From Chloroflexota bacterium (lineage in GTDB: Bacteria; Chloroflexota; Anaerolineae; JAADDB01), in assembly GCA_013154135.1 (NCBI GenBank), contig JAADDB010000193.1, positions 1-15,100 of the forward strand: a stretch of DNA of 15,100 bases, written 5' to 3'. Below are positions 6,409 to 14,292 of this stretch, piece after piece. Each line of letters opens with the position of its first letter. Position 1 is the stretch's first letter. The notes beneath the pieces were generated by a model. That model was given only the letters and a program-made list of their open reading frames with translations, searched no databases and had not been told where the DNA came from. A program made the position numbers and the translations under genes.

Positions 6409-8209
6409 GAACAAGACAACCTACCTCCGGGTCGGGCTCCTCGTCCTCTTCCTCCTCCCGGCCATGGCCCCCTTTTTCCGGCCGGGGTACTTTTGGAACG
6501 CGAACGACGCGCGACACGATGTGTACTTCATCTTCGAATACCACCGGGCCGTGGAAGATGGTATCCTCTTCCCCCGCTGGTCCCCGGACTTCACCTTTGG
6601 CTATGGGTATCCCTTCTTCAACGTCTACGCGCCCCTGGCCGTGCAGGTGGGGGAAGTGCTTCACCTGATGGGTTGGAGCTTCACCGCCGCGGTGAAAGGG
6701 GTCTTCATCCTCAGCATCCTCCTCTCGGCCATGGCCATGTTCACCTTTGCCCGGGAATGGCTGAGCCCTTGGGCGGCCTGGCTTGCGGCCTTGGTCTACA
6801 CCTATGCCCCCTATCACCTGTTCGACATGTACCAGCGGGCGGCCATGGCCGAATCCTTCTCCTTTATGTGGCTCCCGTGGGTCTTGCAGGGAGTGCGGCG
6901 AAGCATGCGCGACCGGGGACCAGGGGGCATCTGGCTGTTGGCCCTCGCGTATGGGGGACTCATGCTCACCAGCAACCTGGTGGCCGTTCTCTTCACCCCG
7001 GTCGTCATCCTCTACACCCTCTTCTCCCTTGGTCACCTGTGGTGGACTCGCAAGGAGTGGACGTGGGGGTGGATCACGCGACCCCTGGTGGGAGGTTTGT
7101 TGGGCTTGGGGTTGAGTGCCTGGTTTTGGTTGCCCGCGCTCGCGGAATTCCGCTACGTCAACCAGGAACAGTGGTATGGGGGGTATTACGACTTCCACCA
7201 GCACTTTGTCTACTTCTTCCAGCTCTTCAGCCCCCACTGGGGATTTGGCATCAGCGTGCCCGGCCCGGATGATGTGATCAGCTACCAACTGGGCCTGGTG
7301 CCCTACCTCCTGGCCCTGGCCGGTCTATGGCACACACTCCACACGCGGGATGGGGAGATCCGCCGGCATGGTCTCCTCTTCCTCCTCACCCTTGTGGGGG
7401 CTATCTTCCTCACCACCGGTGCTTCGGCCTGGCTTTGGGATCACATCCCCGGGATTGCTTTTGCCCAATTTCCCTGGCGTTACCTGCTGTTGGCCGTGCT
7501 CAGCCTGAGCCTGCTGGTGGGGATCGGATACACCCGCGTTCGCAGTGTCTGGATCTGGGTCGCGGCCGTCCTTCTCCTGTGGGGCAGTGCGCCCTACCTC
7601 CGTGTTCAGGTGAGCGAACCCCTGCCCGAACAAGGCCCGGTGGGACTCCCCGCGCTCATGCGCTTTCAGGCCAGCGCTCACGAGATGACCGGGGTGACCG
7701 TGTATGCCACCCGCGTGCCCACCTGGTCCGGCCTGGCCGAGCAAATGGTGCGGGGCACGGATGTGCGGACGCGCGTGGACTTCGGCCATGTGGAGCGGGA
7801 TCCGGGGCTAGAAGTGCGCGTTTTGGGGTATACCAGCAGAGAAGATCGGGTGTGGTACAGGGCGGAAGGGGAAGGGCATGCCATTGTCTTCAACCGTCAG
7901 ATGTACCCAGGATGGAAGGCCTACATCTACGATGCCCAGGGCCAACGGGTGGAACAGGTTCTCTCCTGGGAGGACATGGGGACAGAGCCGCCCTATGGAC
8001 TCGTGCGGGTGCCTGTGCCTGCGGGGGAGCACATCCTTGTACTTCGGTTTGAGGATACCTGGCCCCGCCGGGTGGGGAAAGCCCTCTCCTGGATAACCGC
8101 CATCGGCCTCTTCAGCTGGTTCATCCACTCCAAGAGCCGTCGGCGGGCAACGGCCGGGGGATCTTCGGAACATCATGCCACGCAAAACCACGCATCCCGG
8201 GGCCGGTAA
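6380..8209 (+). CDS. Multi-pass membrane protein, 6-pyruvoyl-tetrahydropterin synthase-related / YfhO-like (609 aa)
   Basis: It matches the PTPS-related membrane family, a predicted GT-C-like glycosyltransferase group despite the name. The N-terminal helix (17-33) is followed by NDARHD (42-47), then the typical loop GILFPRWSPDFTFGYGYPFF (61-80), YAPL (83-86), YAPYHLFDMYQRAAMAESF (142-160) and LPWVLQ (165-170). Later come several helices, including about 198-217, 236-255, 303-319, 330-346, 368-384 and 389-402, with FPWRYLLLAV (364-373) as a late family motif. The C-terminal extracytoplasmic part has MYPGWKAYIYDAQG (508-521) and VPAGEHILVLRF (546-557), as in YfhO-type proteins, and then a final helix (565-582) and a basic tail. 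Acidic and aromatic residues after the first helix fit a lipid-linked sugar transferase, but no substrate can be named. It starts inside the previous gene with only a weak GGGGA upstream. Confidence 0.82.
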   Translation: MWSWREQLSRNKTTYLRVGLLVLFLLPAMAPFFRPGYFWNANDARHDVYFIFEYHRAVEDGILFPRWSPDFTFGYGYPFFNVYAPLAVQVGEVLHLMGWSFTAAVKGVFILSILLSAMAMFTFAREWLSPWAAWLAALVYTYAPYHLFDMYQRAAMAESFSFMWLPWVLQGVRRSMRDRGPGGIWLLALAYGGLMLTSNLVAVLFTPVVILYTLFSLGHLWWTRKEWTWGWITRPLVGGLLGLGLSAWFWLPALAEFRYVNQEQWYGGYYDFHQHFVYFFQLFSPHWGFGISVPGPDDVISYQLGLVPYLLALAGLWHTLHTRDGEIRRHGLLFLLTLVGAIFLTTGASAWLWDHIPGIAFAQFPWRYLLLAVLSLSLLVGIGYTRVRSVWIWVAAVLLLWGSAPYLRVQVSEPLPEQGPVGLPALMRFQASAHEMTGVTVYATRVPTWSGLAEQMVRGTDVRTRVDFGHVERDPGLEVRVLGYTSREDRVWYRAEGEGHAIVFNRQMYPGWKAYIYDAQGQRVEQVLSWEDMGTEPPYGLVRVPVPAGEHILVLRFEDTWPRRVGKALSWITAIGLFSWFIHSKSRRRATAGGSSEHHATQNHASRGR

Positions 8210-8224
8210 GGGGATCGGGATGCG
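8191..8224 (+). terminator. Inverted repeat enclosing the stop codon of the PTPS-related gene
   Basis: CGCATCCCG (8191-8199) and CGGGATGCG (8216-8224) are perfect 9-bp complements with a 16-base loop that contains the TAA stop codon (8207-8209). The stem is GC-rich and would form in the mRNA. No T-run follows, so it is not a textbook intrinsic terminator. It may end or protect the 3' end of the membrane-gene mRNA. Confidence 0.5.
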
Positions 8225-8300
8225 CTCAGCCCCCACCTCACGCTTTGCATGACTCTGACATCCTGCCCCTGTGACAGGGAAGCGGCGTGAGTGCGAGGCG

Positions 8301-8321
8301 GACGGGCGAAGCCTGCCCGTC
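8301..8321. terminator. Hairpin in the convergent spacer between the membrane genes and the suf operon
   Basis: GACGGGC (8301-8307) and GCCCGTC (8315-8321) pair perfectly around a 7-base loop, with GTGCG (8291-8295) and CGCAC (8323-8327) able to add an outer stem across a bulge. A shorter palindrome CCCTGTGACAGGG lies just upstream near 8267-8279. The site sits between two converging transcription units, downstream of sufT, where a bidirectional terminator is expected. No T-tract follows on either strand, so function is inferred from position. Confidence 0.4.
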
Positions 8322-8356
8322 ACGCACCCACAACCGTTCCTTCTGCCTTCCGAACG

Positions 8357-8743
8357 CTAGAAGATGCCCAGGAGATCTTTGGCTTCGTCGCTCATCATGG
8401 ATGGATTCCACAGGGGACTCCACACCAGCTCGATCTCCACATCCTTCAACTGGGGGAAAGTCTCCCGGACCCAGTATTCCGCGGCGGCCAGGATCTGGGG
8501 TCCCACGGGACAACCGGGGCTTGTCAAAGTCATGGTAATGATGGCCCGGCGTTCCTCGGGAATCACCTTGATGTCGTATACCAGACCCAGGTCCACGATG
8601 TTGATGCCGATTTCCGGATCGAACACGTGCTCCTTCAACACCTGACGGATGTCGTCGGGCGTCACGTCGAACGTTTCCTCAGTGCCCTGATCCTTCTGTT
8701 CGGCCTGTTCGGTTGGTTCTTGTTGTACACGTTCCTCCGACAT
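8357..8743 (-). CDS. sufT: SufT-like DUF59 / MIP18-family Fe-S assembly factor (128 aa)
   Basis: Small cytoplasmic DUF59 protein thought to assist Fe-S cluster maturation or delivery. After a Glu/Gln-rich, probably disordered N-terminus (1-25), the DUF59 core runs from about 27 to 110. It contains VFDPEIGINIVDLGLVYDI (40-58) and TLTSPGCPVG (72-81) with the conserved C78, then a C-terminal tail WSPLWNPSMMSDEAKDLLG (108-126) as in SufT/PaaD-like members. The start ATG 8743 has AGGAGG ten bases upstream, a long spacer but the only good site. It is the last gene of the suf operon, 34 bases after sufU, and the spacer carries the heptamer repeat. Family assignment is firm; the sufT name follows from operon position. 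Confidence 0.9.
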   Translation of the reverse strand: MSEERVQQEPTEQAEQKDQGTEETFDVTPDDIRQVLKEHVFDPEIGINIVDLGLVYDIKVIPEERRAIITMTLTSPGCPVGPQILAAAEYWVRETFPQLKDVEIELVWSPLWNPSMMSDEAKDLLGIF

Positions 8744-8762
8744 ATGACTATAACCTCCTAAT

Positions 8763-8797
8763 AGTAATCGTTAATCGTCAATCGTTACTCGTTACTT
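8763..8797. repeat. Five-unit 7-bp tandem repeat at the sufU-sufT junction
   Basis: Five head-to-tail heptamers start at 8763, 8770, 8777, 8784 and 8791, with plus-strand consensus GTTAnTC and one or two substitutions per unit. The last five sense codons of sufU (VTSND) and its TGA lie inside the repeat; the rest is spacer before the sufT ribosome binding site. On the minus strand successive units put TAA, TAA and TGA in three different frames, so the array ends translation in every frame. Confidence 0.8.
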
Positions 8798-9173
8798 CCC
8801 CCTCCTCCCTCGTGCCCCAGGCCGCGACCTGCAATACCTTCAGGGGCAGCAGGGCACACTTCAGTCGGGTGGGGCTGAGGGGAATGCCCAACAGCTCCAA
8901 CACCTTCTCCTTCCCCCAATTCCGCAATGCCTCCAGGGGCTGGCCCTTCACCTCCTCGCTGAGCATGGACGCGGATGCCATGCTGATGGTGCACCCCCGT
9001 CCTTCCCACTTCACATCTTCCACCACCCCATCCCGGACCTTCAACATGAACGTGACCTCATCCCCGCAGAAGGGATTCCGGTCATGGTACACCCGATCTG
9101 GATTATCCATGGGTCCCTTGTTGCGGGGAAATTTGTAATGGTCCAGGATTTCCTCCGCGTACAGGTCGTACAT
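8778..9173 (-). CDS. sufU: SufU-type Fe-S assembly / zinc-dependent sulfurtransferase (131 aa)
   Basis: SufU accepts persulfide sulfur from SufS and passes it to the SufBCD scaffold. The IscU-like fold is clear: LYAEEILDHYKFPRNKG (4-20), NPFCGDE (33-39) with C36 and D38, GRGCTISMASASML (58-71) with C61, and RLKCALLPLKVL (103-114) with C106. These three Cys plus Asp are the zinc ligands of SufU; the slightly compact middle region is normal within family variation. The start ATG 9173 has AGGAGG four bases upstream, only nine bases after the sufS stop, so translation is probably coupled. The C-terminal residues VTSND are encoded by the heptamer repeat and are likely dispensable. A scaffold role like IscU is possible, but placement beside sufS and sufBCD favours the sulfurtransferase. 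Confidence 0.95.
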   Translation of the reverse strand: MYDLYAEEILDHYKFPRNKGPMDNPDRVYHDRNPFCGDEVTFMLKVRDGVVEDVKWEGRGCTISMASASMLSEEVKGQPLEALRNWGKEKVLELLGIPLSPTRLKCALLPLKVLQVAAWGTREEGEVTSND

Positions 9174-9182
9174 AGTTCCTCC

Positions 9183-10427
9183 TTATCCCCGGAACAGATG
9201 GGCCACCCGGTGCAAAGCCGCGGTCAGCCGATCCACATCCTCCCGGGTGTTGTAGATGTAGAAGCTGGCCCGAGTGGTGGCTACCAGGTCGTAGCGGTCG
9301 TGGATCGGTTGGGCGCAGTGATGACCCGCGCGCACCGCGATGCCCTCCTGGTCCAGGATCGCGGCCACATCGTGGGGATGGACGTCGTCCAGGGTGAAGG
9401 AGAGGACGCCTCCCCGCTCCTTGGGGCCGGGGCCGATGATGCGAAGTCCCTCAACCGTGTGCAAGCGTTCGTACGCGTAGTCGACCAACGCCTGCTCCAG
9501 CTCATGAACCCGGTCCATGCCCAGGCCGGAGAGGTAATCCACGGCCGCGCCCAGGCCCACAGCCTCCACAAACGCGGGAGTCCCCGCCTCGAACTTGTAG
9601 GGCACCTCATTCCACGTCGCGTGGGTCATCGTCACCTCGCGAATCATCTCCCCGCCGCCCATGAAGGGGGGCATCCCCTCCAGGAGATGTCGTTTGGCGT
9701 AGAGCACGCCGATGCCGGTAGGGCCCAGCATCTTATGGCTCGAAAAGGCCACGAAATCCGCGTCCCACGCCTGGACATCGGTGGGGAGGTGGGGCACACT
9801 TTGGGCCCCGTCCACCAGGGCCAGCGCGCCCACCGCGTGGGCCCGACGCACCAACTCCGCGACGGGGTTGATGGTCCCCAACACATTGGACATGGCTGTA
9901 AACGCGAATATCCGGGTGTGCTCCCCCAGGAGGGAGTCCAACGCCTCCATGTTCAAGTGTCCATCCTCGGTGATGGGCACCCAGCGGAGGGTGGCCCCTG
10001 TGCGCTGGCAGATGAGCTGCCAGGGCACGATGTTGGAGTGATGTTCCATCTCCGTGATCAACACCTCGTCCCCCGGTCTCAAGTTCGCCAGGCCCCACGT
10101 GTAAGCCACCAGGTTGATGGCCTCCGTGGTGTTGCGCACGAACACGATCTCCCGGCGGGAGCGCGCGTGGATGAAGTGGGCCACCTTACGGCGGGCATCC
10201 TCGTACATCTGGGTTGCGCGCTCACTCAGCTCGTAGATACCCCGGTGGACATTCGCGTACACCTCCCGGTACATGGTATCCATGGCCTCGATGACGGTCC
10301 GGGGTTTTTGGGCCGACGCGGTGTTGTCCAGGTAGACCAGGGGTTTCCCGTGCATCTTCTGGCTGAAGATGGGGAAATCCTCGCGCAGACGGTATGGGTC
10401 CAGGGACACACTTTCCGCGAGTTTCAT
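9183..10427 (-). CDS. sufS: Cysteine desulfurase SufS, PLP-dependent (414 aa)
   Basis: Group II cysteine desulfurase: converts cysteine to alanine and a protein-bound persulfide. Visible motifs are DNTASAQKP (34-42), RNTTEAINLVA (98-108), EMEHHSN (126-132), DGAQS (206-210), FSSHKMLGPTGIGVLY (228-243) with the PLP lysine K232, and RAGHHCAQP (366-374) with the catalytic C371 in the short SufS-type loop. Length is normal (about 405-420). The start ATG 10427 is chosen because AGGAGG lies four bases upstream and the family begins here; the frame remains open to 10478 without similarity. It precedes sufU by nine bases, the usual partner pair. It is separated from sufD by 173 bases rich in inverted repeats, so it may be expressed at a different level from sufCBD. 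Confidence 0.97.
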   Translation of the reverse strand: MKLAESVSLDPYRLREDFPIFSQKMHGKPLVYLDNTASAQKPRTVIEAMDTMYREVYANVHRGIYELSERATQMYEDARRKVAHFIHARSRREIVFVRNTTEAINLVAYTWGLANLRPGDEVLITEMEHHSNIVPWQLICQRTGATLRWVPITEDGHLNMEALDSLLGEHTRIFAFTAMSNVLGTINPVAELVRRAHAVGALALVDGAQSVPHLPTDVQAWDADFVAFSSHKMLGPTGIGVLYAKRHLLEGMPPFMGGGEMIREVTMTHATWNEVPYKFEAGTPAFVEAVGLGAAVDYLSGLGMDRVHELEQALVDYAYERLHTVEGLRIIGPGPKERGGVLSFTLDDVHPHDVAAILDQEGIAVRAGHHCAQPIHDRYDLVATTRASFYIYNTREDVDRLTAALHRVAHLFRG

Positions 10428-10600
10428 AAAACCTCCTCTCCAGGTATGAGATTGCCCGGCCGAAAGACCCGGTGGCACCCGGGCCGCAGACGGGCCCGCT
10501 CCTCCGCGGGATTCCTACGTTCTCACCCGTGCCGGCCTGGGGGTGGGTCTCAGACCCACTCCGGGCAGAAGGGCTATGGGTCGGGCATCCCCCCGTCCTG
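10428..10600. repeat. Inverted-repeat cluster in the sufD-sufS spacer
   Basis: This non-coding gap inside the operon contains at least four nested or adjacent inverted repeats: GCCCGG/CCGGGC (10454-10459 with 10479-10484), CCCGC/GCGGG (10495-10499 with 10506-10510), the palindrome GTGGGTCTCAGACCCAC (10543-10559), and one that spans the sufD stop (10592-10610). It also holds one copy of a dispersed repeat (10489-10532). No coding potential is convincing. It may act as an attenuator, an mRNA processing/stabilising site, or a palindromic repetitive element insertion. Confidence 0.7.
10489..10532 (+). repeat. Dispersed intergenic repeat, copy A
   Basis: This 44-base stretch aligns with 15023-15067 at about 80% identity with one 1-base gap. 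The best shared blocks are GACGGG, GCGGGAT and CGTTCTC followed by CCCGTGC. Both copies are non-coding and in the same orientation, and both keep a small stem around 10496-10509. Copy A lies inside the suf operon. Confidence 0.6.
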
Positions 10601-10610
10601 TCAGGACGGG
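10592..10610. terminator. Perfect 9-bp inverted repeat over the sufD stop codon
   Basis: CCCGTCCTG and CAGGACGGG flank a single central base, so the RNA could form an 8-bp stem with a 3-base loop. On the minus strand the arm includes the last sufD codons and the TGA at 10603-10601. A G-rich, not T-rich, tract follows, so it is not a classical terminator. It may slow transcription or protect the 3' end of sufCBD mRNA. Confidence 0.5.
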
Positions 10611-11953
10611 TCAAAGCCCAGGTCGGCCAGGGGCACGCCCAGGCGGTCCGCGATGGTGGCTTCCAGCTTGCGCTGGACGTCCTCGTTCTCCACCCGTTCC
10701 AGCACTTCCTGGAAGAACCCGGCCACGATGAGCCGTTCGGCCTGGGTCCGGTCGAGCCCCCGGCTTTCCATGTAGAAGATGTACTCTTCCGGGATCTGGC
10801 CGGCCGTCGCACCGTGGGTGCAGCGCACATCATCCGCCTCGATTTCCAGGCCGGGGATGGAATCCGCGCGTGCCCGGCCGTCCAGGAGCAAGTTGCGGTT
10901 GGCCTGGTACGCGTCGGTCTTCTGCGCGCCGGGCCACACTTTGATGTAGCCCTGGTACACGGAACGGCTTTCGTCCTTCAACGCGCCCTTGTAGAGCAGG
11001 TCGCTGCTGCACGCGGGCGCGATGTGATTTTGCATGGTATGGTGGTCCACATGCTGGCTGTCCGTGGTGAAGTAGACGCCCAGGAGCTGCCCTCGCGCGC
11101 CCGGTTCCACCAAGTCCAGCGTGATCCACACCTTACTCAGCTTGCTTCCCCAGGAGGAGATGAGGTGTACCACCTCCGCGTCGCGGGACGCGCGGACGCG
11201 CTGGGTGCCGAAGTTCCACAGGCTCAGGTCCCAATCCTGCACGTGTGCGTAGCGCAAACGACTGTTGGGGCCGGGGAACAACTCCACCACGCCGTCGTGC
11301 ATCCCCTCGCGACCGCCGAAAAAGTCCTCCAACAGGGTCACGCTCGCGTTCTCCTCGGTCACCACGATGGTGTGATAAAACCCGGCCGACTTCTCCTTGC
11401 TCAGCCGGGCCAACGTCTGGAAGGGAAGGGTGACCTCCACGTTCCTCGGCACGTAGAGGAACGTCCCACCCCGCCAGAACGCGTAGTGGAGCGCGGCGAA
11501 CTTATTGTCCCCCAACTCCACCAGACGAGCAAAGTAGCGTTGGACCAACTCGGGATGTTCCCGCACCGCGGTGTGCATGTCCGTGAAGATGACCCCTTGT
11601 TGGGCCCAACGTTCCTCCACCCGGTGGTACAAGGCCTGACCTTCGTCCATGACCAGCTCTCCGGAGGAGGCCAGCTCGGCCAGGTGTTCCCGGTACACGG
11701 TTCCCAGGTCCTCCTCCCGGGCCACGTGGGTGAAGGCGTCCACGTCGAAGGGGGTGTACGCTTCCAGGTGGAACCCTCGCAGTGGGGTCCGGCGCCATGT
11801 TTCCTCCTTGCCCGTGGGCCAGGGGATCTCCTGGAAAAAGCGCCATGCGGTCAAACGCAAGTCCAGCATCCACCCCGGTTCTTCCAATATCTCCGAAAGA
11901 CGCTTTATCGTATCCGCTGAAAACGTCAGCTCCTGTATCTGTTCCATAGTCAC
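10601..11953 (-). CDS. sufD: SufD, Fe-S cluster assembly scaffold subunit (450 aa)
   Basis: SufD is the SufB paralogue in the SufBC2D scaffold and helps iron acquisition. The N-terminal helical part (1-150) includes EETWRRTPLRGF (50-61) and GVIFTDMHTAV (119-129). The core beta-helix includes NKFAALHYAFWRGGTFLYVP (149-168), HHTMQNHIAPACSSDLLYKG (about 303-322), YQGYIKVWPGAQKTDAYQ and CTHGATAGQIPEEYIFYMESRG in the C-terminal helical cap. It lacks the SufB-type HEASVSKIG segment, having THGATAGQI, as expected for SufD. The start is GTG 11953, with AGGAGG nine bases upstream; an ATG two codons downstream is fifteen bases away and less likely. It lies 42 bases after sufB. The product assignment is firm, the exact start less so. 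Confidence 0.95.
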   Translation of the reverse strand: MTMEQIQELTFSADTIKRLSEILEEPGWMLDLRLTAWRFFQEIPWPTGKEETWRRTPLRGFHLEAYTPFDVDAFTHVAREEDLGTVYREHLAELASSGELVMDEGQALYHRVEERWAQQGVIFTDMHTAVREHPELVQRYFARLVELGDNKFAALHYAFWRGGTFLYVPRNVEVTLPFQTLARLSKEKSAGFYHTIVVTEENASVTLLEDFFGGREGMHDGVVELFPGPNSRLRYAHVQDWDLSLWNFGTQRVRASRDAEVVHLISSWGSKLSKVWITLDLVEPGARGQLLGVYFTTDSQHVDHHTMQNHIAPACSSDLLYKGALKDESRSVYQGYIKVWPGAQKTDAYQANRNLLLDGRARADSIPGLEIEADDVRCTHGATAGQIPEEYIFYMESRGLDRTQAERLIVAGFFQEVLERVENEDVQRKLEATIADRLGVPLADLGFDPS

Positions 11954-11995
11954 CGGTATTTTCCTCCTTCATCCAGGTCTGGAGTACATACGGCC

Positions 11996-13417
11996 CTATC
12001 CGATGGACCCTTCCATTTGCAGCTGGATGAGCCGGTTCAGTTCCACCGCGTACTCCATGGGCAATTCCTTGGTCATAGGTTCGATGAACCCTGCGACAAT
12101 GAGGGTTGTAGCTTCCTCCTCGGTCAGCCCCCGGCTCATCAAGTAAAACAACTGCTCCTCCCCGATCTTGCTCACCGAAGCCTCGTGGCCGATTTCCACG
12201 TCGTCCTCCGCGATCTCGATGTAGGGATAGGTGTCGGACCGGGATTGGGGGTCCAGGAGCAGCGCGTCGCAGACCACGTTGGATTTGGCGTGGTGTGCGC
12301 CTCGGGCGACTTTGAGCAGGCCCCGGTAAGAGGCGCGGCCCCCATCTTTGCTGATGGATTTGGAGATGACGCGGCTGGTGGTATAGGGCGCCGCGTGGAT
12401 CATCTTCGCGCCCGCGTCCTGGTGTTGTCCCTTCCCCGCGAACGCGATGGAGAGGACTTCCCCGTGGGCCCGGGGGCCCAGCATGATGACCGCGGGATAC
12501 TTCATCGTCACCTTGGACCCCAAATTCCCGTCCACCCACTCCATGGTCGCGCCTTCATAGGCCACTGCCCGCTTGGTCACCAGGTTGTACACGTTGGTGG
12601 ACCAGTTTTGGATGGTGGAATAGCGCACGCGCGCGTTCTTCTTCACGATGATCTCCACCACGGCCGCGTGGAGACTGTCCTTGGAGTAGATGGGCGCGGT
12701 ACAGCCTTCCACGTAGTGCACGTAGCTCCCCTCATCCGCGATGATGAGGGTGCGCTCGAACTGGCCCACGGCCTGCGCGTTGATGCGGAAATACGCCTGA
12801 AGGGGGATGTCCACGTGCACGCCGGGGGGCACGTAAATGAAGGACCCCCCGGACCACACCGCGCTGTTCAGGGCCGCGAACTTGTTGTCCGTGGGCGGAA
12901 CCACGGTGGCAAAGTACTCGCGGAACAGTTCGGGATACTCCTTGAGCGCGGTGTCCGTGTCCAGGAAGATCACCCCCAACTTCTCCCATTCCTCCTTCAG
13001 GGAATGGTACACCATCTCCGACTCGAACTGGGCCCCCACTCCGGCCAGGAACTTCTGCTCGGCTTCGGGGATGCCCAGCCGTTCGAAGGTGCGCTTGATC
13101 TCCTCCGGCACCTCATCCCAGGATGTGCTCTGCCGATCCGTGGGCTTGATGTAGTAGTAGATGTCATCAAAGTCAATCTCGGACAGGTCCGGGCCCCAGG
13201 TGGGCATGGGTTTCTGCCAGAAGATGTCCAGGGCCTTGTGGCGGAATTCCCGCATCCAATCGGGTTCCCCCTTCATGTCCGAGATGATATCTATGATCTC
13301 GTGGTCCAACCCCTTGCGGGGCTTGAACACGTACCGCTCCGGAACGTGAAAGCCGTATCGTTCTTCGTAATCCTCTTTGATGCCTTCCAGCAATTCCCGG
13401 TCACTCTTGGTAGCCAT
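11996..13417 (-). CDS. sufB: SufB, Fe-S cluster assembly scaffold subunit (473 aa)
   Basis: SufB is the main cluster-building subunit of SufBC2D. Conserved blocks are YGFHVPERYVFKPRKGL (21-37), KFAALNSAVWSGGSFIYVPP (179-198), YVHYVEGCTAPIYSKDSLH (232-250) with C239, GRASYRGLLKVARGA (360-374), SNVVCDALLLD (379-389) with C383, and GHEASVSKIGEEQLFYLMSRG (410-430) with H411/E412. C239, C383 and E412 appear to match E. coli SufB C254, C405 and E434. Two adjacent ATGs occur; 13417 is preferred because AGGAGG is five bases upstream, while 13420 has a spacer of only two. It lies 51 bases after sufC and 42 before sufD, in one operon. Length and motifs are complete. Confidence 0.97.
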   Translation of the reverse strand: MATKSDRELLEGIKEDYEERYGFHVPERYVFKPRKGLDHEIIDIISDMKGEPDWMREFRHKALDIFWQKPMPTWGPDLSEIDFDDIYYYIKPTDRQSTSWDEVPEEIKRTFERLGIPEAEQKFLAGVGAQFESEMVYHSLKEEWEKLGVIFLDTDTALKEYPELFREYFATVVPPTDNKFAALNSAVWSGGSFIYVPPGVHVDIPLQAYFRINAQAVGQFERTLIIADEGSYVHYVEGCTAPIYSKDSLHAAVVEIIVKKNARVRYSTIQNWSTNVYNLVTKRAVAYEGATMEWVDGNLGSKVTMKYPAVIMLGPRAHGEVLSIAFAGKGQHQDAGAKMIHAAPYTTSRVISKSISKDGGRASYRGLLKVARGAHHAKSNVVCDALLLDPQSRSDTYPYIEIAEDDVEIGHEASVSKIGEEQLFYLMSRGLTEEEATTLIVAGFIEPMTKELPMEYAVELNRLIQLQMEGSIG

Positions 13418-13468
13418 CATATCCTCCTCGCGTCTTGCGTGTCCTCATTCACAGGCCTAGGTCGTGGA

Positions 13469-14278
<810 letters not shown>

Positions 14279-14292
14279 GATCTATCGCTCCT

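Noticed and set aside
8763..8797. CRISPR-like array
   Set aside because: Units are 7 bp with no spacers between them, and no cas gene is in the window.
10222..10833. A 203-codon minus-strand frame across the sufD end, spacer and sufS start
   Set aside because: It overlaps two confident genes in another frame and has no domain or RBS; the spacer is better explained by inverted repeats.
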